From Watersipora subatra (taxonomy: Eukaryota > Bryozoa > Gymnolaemata > Cheilostomatida > Watersiporidae), in contig NC_088717.1 of assembly GCF_963576615.1 (NCBI RefSeq), positions 39,510,302 to 39,574,301 of the forward strand: DNA of 64,000 bases, written 5' to 3'. Shown in pieces: positions 1-12,100 of the stretch; positions within the stretch are counted from its first letter, which is position 1, and every line of letters starts with the position of its first letter. The position numbers were made by a program, and so were the translations under genes. The notes under the pieces were generated by a model. The model was not told where the DNA came from. It saw nothing but the letters and a program-made list of their open reading frames with translations, and did not search any database.

Positions 1-2993
1 TCCCGTCTTTTTCAATGTCTCGTCTTTTTCAATATCCGAACATGGCCCAGTCTGCTTTATTCTGAACAAACATGGGTCGACTGTATTTAAGAAAAGACCG
101 GATTATCCTAATACTTGACCTCAATAAGGATTAATGCATGCCTCATTGAGAGCTTTTCTTCTAAACTTGTTTATTTCCGAACTTGGGGCTTCATTCCAAG
201 TGAGGTTTATTACAGGAAAATGAAAGAATTTGATGGTTAGAGATAATTGTAATGCCAAACGAAAACACAAATGCTTTTGATTATCATAAAATTGGGAGAC
301 TTGGTGGAGCGAATGAACTCCTTTCATCGACAAAGTGATGATTTTCAAACTACAGTAGGCGCTACAACGTAAATAAACCGTTCCAGGAACAATTACGTTA
401 TAGGGAATTTACATTATAAGAACAGTAAAATACATGGGAATTGCCTAATCCATTCCAAGATATTTCTAAACTCACCCCTTTGGCCATACAAAAAGGAAAA
501 ACTTGACTCAACTCTTCTAAATTGTGGACTGTACCGTAACTAAAGCATTATTGGTTTGCATCGACAACTTTTCTCCTTTTTCTGATCAATCTCACGGGTT
601 TTATAGACCATGATTGTTGTAATTCTACAATAACTTGATGGGGAGTGTACATCTTCGACGTTCAATTACAAAGATTTGTAAATTTTTCTAAACAGCAAAT
701 TGTACTATGCAAATTACAACTAACAACAAATATTTTCTACGTCTACAACAAGCAAAATAACAAAATATTTTACAAAAAGTGTAACAGGTGCTCCCTGTTC
801 GTGGTCATTCATCAGTATTTAGGGGTCAATGTTAGGATAAAAGAGAACTCTCGACGATACTCCAACTTGTGACATTCGGATTGGTGGACCGATGTTGTAA
901 TGCCTGCAATTTTTTCGCAAGTGCAGCGAGATAGATTAACGTTCAAGTCGAATTTGAAAACACGCCCAACTTGAATTGTCACCTAGTAGGAAGCAAAAAC
1001 TTCACATAAATTTTTTACGCTATCTAGAATTTGCGCTATAGGAGATATACATTATAGGAGGTATACGTTATAGAAGGTATACGTTATAGGAGGTATACGT
1101 TATAGGAGGTATACGTTATAAGAGGTATACGCTATAGGAGGTATACGTTATAGGAAGTATACGTTATAGGAGGTATACGTTATAGGAGGTATACGTTATA
1201 GGAGGTATACGTTATAGGAGGTATACGTTATAGGAGGTATATGTTATAGGAGGTATACGTTATAGGAGGTATACGTTATAAGAGGTATACGTCATACGAC
1301 CAAACACGAGTGAAGCGGTTGTTTAAGAGCTTTAAGATAAATGCATATGTGCACACAACTCATTAAAATTATTCATGAACGGTCGTCGCAAACCCTTGTA
1401 CCAAAATCTCATCGACAAATTTAACCATCTTTCAATGGAGTCGTTTAAGTATAATAACGATAAAAAACACATATAAACCTATTTAAATATGTTACCAAGT
1501 CTTTGAAATTTGTAGAAAATATCCTAAAACTAACCCATCTGATCGGATTATACATAAATAGACAGATTAATTTAGTCTAAAATCGTCATTAAAACTTTGA
1601 CAAGCCTTTTTCAATCAAAATTAAGACTAGCCAACGAAACGCCGATAAGGCCGTGCAACAGAGATTAGAACTATTAAGTCGTGCGCATTTTACAAGAAAA
1701 ACGTGCACATATCACCAGTCTATGGCATTGTCCAATTGCCGAAGGTTTCTGTAATCAACGTAAAAGTACTGAAAAGTAATCGTTTCTTTTTTACCGATTC
1801 TACCGGACTCTGATATTTTGGACACTTATAATGAGTGCTTTGGTATTCCAACTGATGTCCAAAGCAGTGAAAGTAAAGGGAATGATGATACTTTTTTAAT
1901 GATTCTTATAAGATTATTACGATGTTTAATTATAAGAATAATTATTCGATTTTATAAGATTTAATTATAAGAATTATCATTCTATTTTACAAGATCGAAG
2001 TATATAGTGACCGATGTTAGGCAATATGTTACTGTTATTATTTTTTTTAAATTATTTTGTTAAATAGATTTCCTGAAAATGTGTATAAATATCACAACTT
2101 CATGATATTGGTTGCTATGACGTTTTGAAATGTAAACAAAATTGTGCATTGGTTTTCTATTATTACTGTATTACTATATTAATACTATTGGTTATTCTAA
2201 TAATATCAGTGCATTTTACTTCTAATATTGCATTTCTCCTATTGCAGGGGAGAAATATAAATATATAATCTTTTCCTTTCATTATTGCTGTTTGTTGTAT
2301 ATAATAACACCCACACCCAGTACATTACAGCTACCATTGCAGTTCTCCTGTTGCACTGCAGGTCCATTTGACTGCTAATATTGATTTCTCAACCATCAGT
2401 ACCCTTTATTTTTTTCCAATATCACTTTGGTCGTAGGCTATATGACAGGGGAATTTCTACTTATATATCCATCATTCAGTTTCGAGCAGTGATCATAAAT
2501 ACCATCTTGTGGAATGCACTAGCAAAAAATTCTTCTTGAATTTTTAGAAAGTTAAAAGAATTGTCGGCAAAAGCTATACTTGAAATTATCTATTTAAAAC
2601 CTATTAATGCATCATCTGATTTTATGAATTCAAAGTTTGAACAATTTTTAGATAATTTTGTTACAAAACAATCAGTTTTAATATACATATGTAATTATAG
2701 AGCGTAACAGATGTTTCCGGTCAATATTTTACAAAGATCGCAAATCTTTCTGTTCATTTTCATGACTTGAAAATGTTGATAAAACCTATTATGAAAATGT
2801 TGATAAAACCTATTATGCGGTCAAAATTAAGCAAAAATATTATTTAAGCATCAATCTGTAGTATTATTTGCTGCTGGTAACACAATAAAAATGTGTCCTG
2901 TCAGTTAACTTTGGATTTAGCCTTTTTTTAAACCTATATTTAGAAGATCATAGCTTATGTTAAAGCGTAAAATCATACTATGTGCACTTTCAG
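1..2993. other. AT-rich non-coding DNA upstream of the first recognised exon
   Basis: No exon could be supported here. Short open frames show no domain-like composition and no good splice signals. The stretch contains the 16-bp minisatellite at 1034-1293 and a 22-bp direct duplication near 2774-2817. It may be intron or 5' flank of the Cys-rich gene, whose first recognised exon enters in the middle of a codon and therefore needs at least one upstream exon that I did not find. Confidence 0.5.
1034..1293. repeat. 16-bp minisatellite, about 16 copies
   Basis: Head-to-tail copies of the unit GGAGGTATACGTTATA with few substitutions. The core GTATAC is a palindrome, so each unit could form a small cruciform. 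No coding function is seen. Confidence 0.95.
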
Positions 2994-3148
2994 GTCTGTA
3001 GAGTGTACGAAATTTGTACAAAGATGTTCAGATGTGATTATGACTTGCTCCAACTGCGGCCTGGATCAGTGCTCAGAATGTACATATGGACCTTGTGCAT
3101 CCACCCTACACGAGTACTGTACCCCAGTGGTAACCACAGCTTCCAGCG
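2994..3148 (+). CDS. Cys-rich gene, exon a: first 8-Cys module
   Basis: Preceded by CTTTCAG and followed by GTAAGG. It enters with one base completing a codon and leaves in phase 1. It encodes 51 residues with eight Cys spaced 6, 6, 2, 4, 2, 4 and 7 apart, then a Thr/Ser-rich end. Confidence 0.6.
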
Positions 3149-6100
3149 GTAAGGGTTTAATATGGAAACAAAGACCAACTATTCCAACCCATTTGCGCTG
3201 TTCTTCTTTAGATGTAAAAATTATGTTTAGCATAAATTGGGAAATGACGGAATAGTGGTAATGGAAAACATAAAACATAACTTGACTTTAAACATTTTCT
3301 TGTTGCTCATTGGGTAAATATATTAGAGATAATTAGAATTTAAAAAAGAATTTGCATTAATTTCATATTGTTTTCTTTTTTGAAAAAAATTATATTCTTG
3401 AATTAAAGTATTTTTGAATAACTGCAAGCAAATCCCTTAAAACCTTTATTTGAATGCTGTGGCGCTCTAATTTTCAACTTTTCTCTTATAGTGGAGTACA
3501 TGACAAACATTCATTTAGCATCCATAAATGTGGATTTATCTTCTTCTTGCTGTTTTCAGCATTACATAACTGAGCAAACTGAATGAAACATTTCATCATA
3601 AGCCTACATTGACAGCATTTGTTATAAAGTATCCTAAAACCTCTATTTGAACATCGTTGCTCTCTATTTTTCTCTGTAGTGACGTTTTATTAGAGTTGAC
3701 GGTCAAATAAAGATTGGCATAGTATTTTTCAATAGCTCGTTAGAATTTTAGGAAGATAAATTCAACCCTTTTCGATCGAAGCAAATGTTGCCTATATTTT
3801 GCACTTTCTTTTGGGCGGAGCCACATTAACACTTTTTGTTGCAGGAAGTTTGCTTTAACTTGCCTCTACTTGTCGTAAACATCTAAACAAGTATGCATTG
3901 GAAAGCTACAAAACTATCTCATGAGTTGATATAATTGTTTTGAGATTCGTATCCAACCTATAGTTTACAATCTTACTTGAAATTACTTTGAGGAATGATG
4001 CGCATACTCTCCAGGAACGCCATACGATGTAGTAGCAGTCAGTTTTATGGCATATAGAAGTCTGTTTTCTAGCTCTAAAGCTTTACAGTTTTTTTTATAA
4101 AACTTTGAAAGTGGCACCATCAAAATACTTAAATGTTGACTTGCAAGAAAATTCACATTGCAGTTATTTGGTATCAAAAGATTCACCATGTTTTACTCTG
4201 TTGTGTTGTAGGTGCCAAATATGTGGAAATGTGATTACAAGCTCTTAAAAGCTCAAAAACGAAAAGCCGCTGTAGATTGGAATCTGTTTATTTATCTGAC
4301 GTAGTCATTACAGTTTGGTTATTGTTTTGTCACGTGATTTTATCACGTGAATTGAAAGGCCAATAAAAAGCTCAATATAAAACTTAGCGTAGCACTAGTT
4401 TATGACAAACACTTCGGGTTTTACCGCAGACCCCGTATCGAATATAGATGCTCGCTACTTTACAGTTTCATTTCGGCTTGATCTAATCATCAAGTCATAA
4501 TCTGATCATGTGACCCAATACTTTGCAAATAATTTTTGCAGCACTTTTCGATTATCACCGGTGACCAACAGGCTTGTCATGAATATCAGACAATGATATG
4601 TACTCCTTCGAGGTAAGGTTAAAAAATAAAATTAATTTTTACGGTAAGTTATAAGATATCGCTGCTAAAAGTGACAGCATTACAATGATGATAAAACAGA
4701 CGCGTAAGAACAATAGACATGGTTTTATTGAATATGTGAAGTATATTTGTGAAAATATTTCGATGAATAAGGTTGCATGAAAGTGTAAACAGAAACCATC
4801 TCCTACAACTACGTCACATTTGAGCTGTTTTGGAAAGAGAATCCAAACTACGGCGGTCTCGTGTGGCGGCGATTAACTGTTAGTTTTTTAGCTTTTAAGA
4901 GCTTGTAATCACATTCCCACATTTTCGCACCTACTTCACAACAGAGTAAGACATGGTGAATCTTTTGATATCAAATAACTGTAATGTGAATTTTGTTGCA
5001 AGTCAACCTTTAACAACAGCACTACGCTAACCTCTTATTATCTAAGTAGTTGCTTGTTTCACTCTATCCGATACTTCGACATAAATGAAAAACGGTTTAC
5101 CCTAGGACACTTTTATTTCGCTAGTATTTAGTTTCGTGAGTAGACCACAGAGTAAAATTTTGCTGCAACTTAATTTCGCGACTCTGATGAGTGCGAAAAT
5201 ATAGTGATGTGAAAATAAATGCAGTGGAAAACACAGATTACATTCCTCAGGTCCAGCTCGCTAATAAGAAAAAAATTTCAATTTGGGACTAGTTCGTATT
5301 TGTAAACCGCAGATTGAAATGTGTTGGTGAGATCGATAATTCAACTTGATCACTTGCTGCCAAGTGTTTCTTGGACTATCAATGACGTCTAGGTCAGAGC
5401 CGTATAGTTTCACAGAGTCCCTCGACCAACAGAAGCGTATACGGGAGCTCGCTCGATTCCAAACAAACAGGCCATGCCTATTATTTTTATATAGGTAACT
5501 TATAATGGAGAGGCCGCAACATTAATCAACAAAAACTACTCCCATTAGCAGTCACTTTAAAACTGATTGTTGTATCATACACCATTTGAAAGAAGACAAA
5601 ATTTCCTACAAAAAGCCACTAATAACATTTTTTTTAAAACGTAAAGTAAATGCAAAAAAGAGCAGTTTGAGAGCGAGGTATGAATATTCCATTAGAGATC
5701 AGTGAGTCAATCGAGTTTGTTTGGAAACATGGGCTTTTGTTTCCGTTTTTGGTCATGAGACTTTGTAGAGCTATATGACTTTGACAGTACAGAGCTGTAT
5801 AACTTTACAGAGTTTCGCGACTAACGGAAGCGTATGTCGGAGCTTGCACGGCTCAAAACAAACAAACACTATTGTTTTATATAAATTATAATGGAGAGGC
5901 CGCAACACTAACCAACAAAAATTACTCCCATTGACAGTCGCTCTGAAATTGATTGTTGTATTATACACCATTTAAAAAAAAAATTCCCTACAAGAAACTA
6001 CAAATGATTTTTTTGGAATAAAGTAAAGTAAATGCAAAAAAGTGAGATGTTGAGAGCGAGGTAAGAATATTCCATTAGTGATCAGTATGTCGATCGGGTT

Positions 6101-9100
6101 TGTTTGGAATCAAGCGATTTTGTTTCCGGTTTTTGTCGCGGGACTCTGTGAAACTATACGACACTGGTCTAGGTCCCTCCTGCCGTGAATTTCACATGTC
6201 TTTCACACTCAGGTCCCAAGAAGAAAATAGATAACAACCAACTTCACAACCAAAACTGTATAACGTGGTTGGACCTGGTGAGGGTTGATATTGTTTTTGG
6301 TTATTAATAAATTTCATCACTACAATAATTATTATTCAATTTTATGACTTCACCTACCAGACTTTCATCTTCATCAGTTACAAATTCGGTGACTAAACTG
6401 ATATCATCATCTTAATTTGCTTTGCCATGCTGTTCAGTCGGTGTATTAGCTATAATGAGTTTACCAGAAATTTCCCATCGATTCCAACCACACACGACAA
6501 TTACCTGCATTTCTATTATGACGATTTTATTGTGGATATCAATAAATAAAGCCATTTCGCCTTTTCGCTCGCTCGTTATGATAGTTTAGTTTTGCTCATG
6601 AAATTTTCGCGAGAGAATGACTCCGCGAAAATGTGAAAGTTAGATGACACGAATACATAAGTGTCCTAGGGTAACAAAAATGCTGAAGTTGATGACATTA
6701 ATGCCACTCCGCACAAAGGAGAGTGCAAAAGATAGGCAACATTAGCATCGCTTTGTCCATAAAAGGGTTAAAATTATCCTCCCAAAATTCTGATAAGCTA
6801 GCTGAAAAATACAGTGCCACCCTCTATTTGAGCGTAACCTCTAATAAAATGCAATTGTGGAAAAAGGTTGAAAAATACAGCGCTACGGTGTTCAAATAGA
6901 GGTTTTATGGTATATGGCATTGCATGAAGAACGTTACTGAGGGTTTTATAGCAGAAAGCAAACACAATAGTAAGGGTTTTCAAGAAAATCACTCTTTATG
7001 ACCAGGATGAAAAATCTTTTATGTTATCAACCCTAAAACTCGATATCAATTGAAAATATATAAATTTTTGGTAGCTTGGAATTCTGTAAAATTATCTTTT
7101 GCAAGACAAACATACACAGAGCGTTAGGCAGAGTATCAGTGCATACCATAGACCTATTAACTATACTATTATAGTCTAGTTAATAGGTCTATGGTATGCA
7201 CTGATAGCATTATATAGTATAGTATTAACTATACTATATACTATTAGTATAGTTAATAGGTCTATGGTGCATACAATGTTACTTGCAGTGACGCAACTGC
7301 CTGGAGCAGGAGTAACCAATCAGCCTGGAGCAGCTTCGACACCTGCCAGAAACTGTACAGATTACAAACTTTGTGACTACTGTCAGCTGGTGCCCTGTCC
7401 CAATGTCGACTGTACCAGTGACAAATGTACTTTATGCACTTGCAACTACCAATCCTTGAGTAAGAACTATTGTGCAGTTTTAAATCTAATCGAACAAAAA
7501 CAAACATCAGTCTACTACTAGCGGGTGCGTGCACGCTCGTGTGTTAGATTTACTCATCCCACTACCCCAAGGTGACTTTTGAAATTGTAAAAAATATGCC
7601 ATTTTGGCTTGAATGTAAATTTTAAAAAATACCTTGATTTGAAGCTGTTTTAAAATTATTTAAAAAAAACTTTAATTTCCTTTTTTATTAGTCTTGCCTA
7701 GCTCTTTTAATTTTGCTTATAAGTCTGCAATAATGTTTTGGGAAACATTGAAGGTTGTCTGTTAAAAACTGCTTTAAACATTAAATCAAATATTTGAGTA
7801 AAATTTATAGCTTTCTTTAGAAAGTTCATGCATCGAGACAACTGCAAGTACCTGCTACTCGAGCCACGCCGGGTAGCGCAGCTAGTACTTGTATAATCCA
7901 ACCAAATTATCATTATACCTATGTATAAAACTGATGAAAAGATTGATTTATGATGGATCTTTGCTGCTGCAGATAACCTCTGTACAAATCCCCCATGCGA
8001 TCACTGCAGAAAACCTGACTGCTATTACTGTGACCAAGACTCTTCGTGCGCTTCAAAGACTTATGAGGAGGAAGTCTGTGCGAATGCTTGTGACGACCCG
8101 ACACCGATTCAGAAATATGATGTGGCGTATGTGGTACACATAAAACACTTGAATCGGTTGAATGTAAGTTCATATTAAACATCTGAATCGGTTGAATGTA
8201 AATTATTATGAAATACCTGAATTAGTTGAATGTAGCTCGCTCATTTAGATTTTCAGATAACTGCATACAACTTATGAATCTGTTCCTGATAAGTTATCAT
8301 ATTTCACAGAGGATTGATAGAGGGATATTTGAAGATTTAAACCTCTATCTCACCGAGATTACCTTTGAGGATACACCGGCACTCGAGACGATAAATGCGT
8401 TTGACCTGCTGTAAGTTTCTTTTTTGTATTCTTATTAGCTAATGAAAAATATCTATGATACTATCTATGGTGACTTCAACAAAATACGAGCAGTTGAAAA
8501 CTTCTGGCAACTAAACTTTATCATAGATATGCTTCTATATGGCATTTCTAATGATGTTTTACATTTTGCCCTTAATACTGTTTTAGCAAGTTTAGTTGTA
8601 GCGTGCCATGGCAGATCCCATTGTCTAGCAAGACCCGCCATGGCATAAACAACTAATGAAGTTTTTAACAAAAGATTTGTAAAAAACATTTAACTATTCT
8701 TAAAGGTTTACTTGCAATGAAATTCACATTACAGTTAAATGGTATCAAAAGGTTCACCAATTTTTACTTTGCTGTGTTGTAGGTGCAAAGTATGTGGAAA
8801 TGTGATTACAAGCTCTTAAAAGCTCAAAAACGAACAGTTAATCGCAGCCATCACGAAAACGCCATATTTCAGAATATCTTTTTTGTGGTTTTATTAAATG
8901 CGTGAAGTGTATTTGTGAAAATATTTCGACGATTGAGGTTGCATGAAAGTGTAAACAGAAACCATCGTGTTCAGCCACGTCCCATTTGAACCATTTTGGA
9001 ACAGGATTACAATGTACCGCGTTTCCGTGGTGGCTGCAATTAAATGTTCGTTTTTTAACTTTTAAGAGCTTGTAATCACATTTCCATATATTTTGCACCT

Positions 9101-12100
9101 ACAACACAGCAGAGTAAAAAATGGTGAATCTTTTGATACCAAATAGCTGTAATGTAAATTCTGTTACAAATCAATCTTTGAAGTTAGCAGCTAAGCTTGG
9201 GAGTGTTACACTTTTTTATATGCTTGTTGACAGGAAAATGGTTTAAAAATCTATTTTTGTGGTGATGTTCATTTTCCATAAGCAAGGCAACTTTCACAAA
9301 CTAAGCTGGTAAATGGAGATAGTGAGAACAAAAATTGCTACCTTGTCTGCCGAATTCTTCATTTTTGAGAAATTTACGAAATTAAATAGTGTTGTTAAAT
9401 GCAAATTTTACAAAACAATCCAATGGTTTGTGGTAAAATTCACAATTTTAGATAACCAGCTGGTTTTGTAAAATGATCAAACATAAATCTTTCACTGGGT
9501 GTTAAAGATGAACTTACACAAAACCTTTAGTAGATTTTATCAGAAAGTATTGGTATTTTTCTATCATTTGCAATTATTTTTATGTTTAAGGTAATTTGAC
9601 TGCCAAGATGTTTCAGAATTAAAATTGACAAAACTTGTTTGTGGTTAAATTCTTCAGAAGAAAAATACATGCCAAAATGATGTAACTAGTCGCTATTGGG
9701 GCTATGATTAACATCGGCTATTGCATGCATCTCTATTCTGTTCGTCTGTCTGTCTCAGTACAAATATAGACACTGTAATGGCGCTTTCGCTTGATCTGAA
9801 TTTTTTAACTATGATCAAGTTTTATCAATTTACTCTAAAAACATCCTGACAATCAGATCATCTCAAACATCAAAAACAATTTCCAATGATAGAAAAATAC
9901 TGATAAAATTTACTAAACATTTGTGCAAGTCCCTCTCTAAAAGGTGGCTGACTGTTTTACTAGTTTCACTTTAAAAGGTGGCTGACTGTTTTACTAGTTT
10001 CACTTTAAAAGGTGGCTGACTGTTTTACTAGTTTCACTTTAAAAGGTGGCTGACTGTTTTACTAGTTTCACTTTAAAAGGTGGCTGACTGTTTTACTAGT
10101 TTCACTTTAAAAGGTGGCTGACTGTTTTACTAGTTTCACTTTAAAAGGTGGCTGACTGTTTTACTAGTTTCACTTTAAAAGGTGGCTGACTGTTTTACTA
10201 GTTTCACTTTAAAAGGTGGCTGACTGTTTTACTAGTTTCACTCTATTGCTCATACTTGATCTATTTGATAAAATGGGAATTTTGACTGATTTATTACATA
10301 TAACCAACAATTAAACCAGCATTTAAACAACTTTCAGGAAGTTTATAATATACTTCCATTAGCAAGCATTATGCTCTTATATAACATCTAACGAATGTTT
10401 GCAGGCAGAACTACCCGAGATTATCAAATTTGACCTTTCACACTGAATCTAACTGCCAGCTTCGAGATCTTGGTTTCCTCGGAGACCTGCAAACACTTGC
10501 TTCTCACATAGATATCAGCATTACCTGCCTTCCAGCACGCAATCTCTTCAACTCAGAACGCGTTATCAAAGGTGATGGAGGTTTTTAAAAATAACTTTGT
10601 TACTGTTTAATGCCATAGCAAATCAGATTATTGATTATGGAATCAATAATCAGCAGATTGATCGCACCTTCATGTCTTTATTTTGGGTGTTTGATACTAT
10701 TTTACTGAGCTCTGAGATAGCAATATATTATGACACGGCTATGCATTAAACACTATTTTCGATGACGGCTTGTATTTTGTCCATAAAAAGGATAATTCTG
10801 ATGTGGCCATATCTTTTGTGGCAACTTTTAAAATGAAAGTATGTTACTCGTTAGTAGCCAATCAGATATGCCCGATACTAAAACCTTCCGGAACAAACAC
10901 TGACAGGCTGGATTCTGGTGTCGATGAGCTGCTCTTTATGAATATGAATATGAAACTAGCGTGATTTTCAACACTATTAAACCAATATGGTTGATTCTTT
11001 TTAACTAAAGTTAGTTGGTAAACTGACTGATGAAAATATGATAATAGTTTGTAGCCTCAGGATATTGCAGCCATAAGCTAGTGTTATGTGAGCATTTATT
11101 ATGTTCTTATGTAAGTCTTCAACATCATTTTTTACGCTTCTCCAACCTTTGGTATTTTTATGAAAGCTCCAAATGTCTCATCATAACCGAAAATTCGTAA
11201 TAATGCAACAAGCAAATGTCTTTACATCCGGAAATGTTGGCACAGCGAAAACACACTATTACTGTTCCTCTGTCGTATAACTTCACCCTTGGACTTATGA
11301 AAATCACAAGTTTCTACTTTATAATCCTTGTCAACTCTAACTCACAGCCCAACACTCCATCAACAATGACAAACCGGCTCGTCTGGGCTTGTTTCACTTC
11401 GGATGGAAAGGGTTCTCTGAGTACATGTAGCTAGCTAATATGTTCTAGCTGCTAATCAACTTAATAGGAAAGTATATATAATAACTGGTATAACCATTTA
11501 GGTGTTATCAGCTCAGTGTTCTGATACCCTACAAACGTTTATGGCTGAAACATAACAGTATTAAACAGACTGTTGCTTTAATTATTTACTAGTGCCCTGT
11601 GAGAGATCATCAGGTGTATAGACTAGAACCCTGGCAGTGGTGTACACTGTGAGAGATCATCAGGTGTATAGACTAGTACCCTGACAGTGGTGTGCACTGT
11701 GAGAGATCATCAGGTGTTTAGACTGGTACCCTGGCAGTGCTGTGCACTGTGAGAGATCATCAGGTGTTTAGACCACTACCCTGGCAGTGCTGTACCCTGT
11801 GAGAGATCATCAGGTGTCTAGACTAGTACCCTGGCAGTGCTGTGCACTGTGAGAGACCATCAGGTGTTTAGACTAGTACCCTGGCAGTGGTGTGCACTGT
11901 GAGAGACCATCAGGTGTTTAGACTAGTACCCTGGCAGTGATGTACACTGTGAGAGACCATCAGGTGTTTAGACCACTACCCTGGCAGTGCTGTACCCTGT
12001 GAGAGATCATCAGGTGTTTAGACTAGTACCCTGGCAGTGCTGTGCACTGTGAGAGATCATCAGGTGTTTAGACTAGTACCCTGGCAGTGCTGTGCACTGT

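Larger units (their letters stand above)
3632..6908. mobile_element. Composite foldback DNA transposon with long terminal inverted repeats
   Basis: The left end (AAAACCTCTATTTGAAC, about 3632-3845) is the imperfect reverse complement of the right end (about 6669-6908). The match runs over more than 200 bp, through blocks around ATTTTTCA, TAATTTTAACCC, GTTGCCTAT and TTTTGCACT. A second inverted pair (5095-5110 and 6661-6675, core CCTAGGACAC) looks like the continuation of the left arm, split by later insertions. The interior holds other elements (4135-5007 and 5403-6160). No transposase frame is visible. It lies in the intron between exons a and b of the Cys-rich gene. Confidence 0.7.

Noticed and set aside
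1034..1293. CRISPR-like array
   Set aside because: The units are contiguous 16-mers without unique spacers, in a eukaryotic genome; it is a minisatellite.
11216..11434. 72-residue plus-strand open frame in the intron before exon f
   Set aside because: The DNA is part of a segment repeated at 17395-17580, where the frame is broken, and there are no fitting splice sites.
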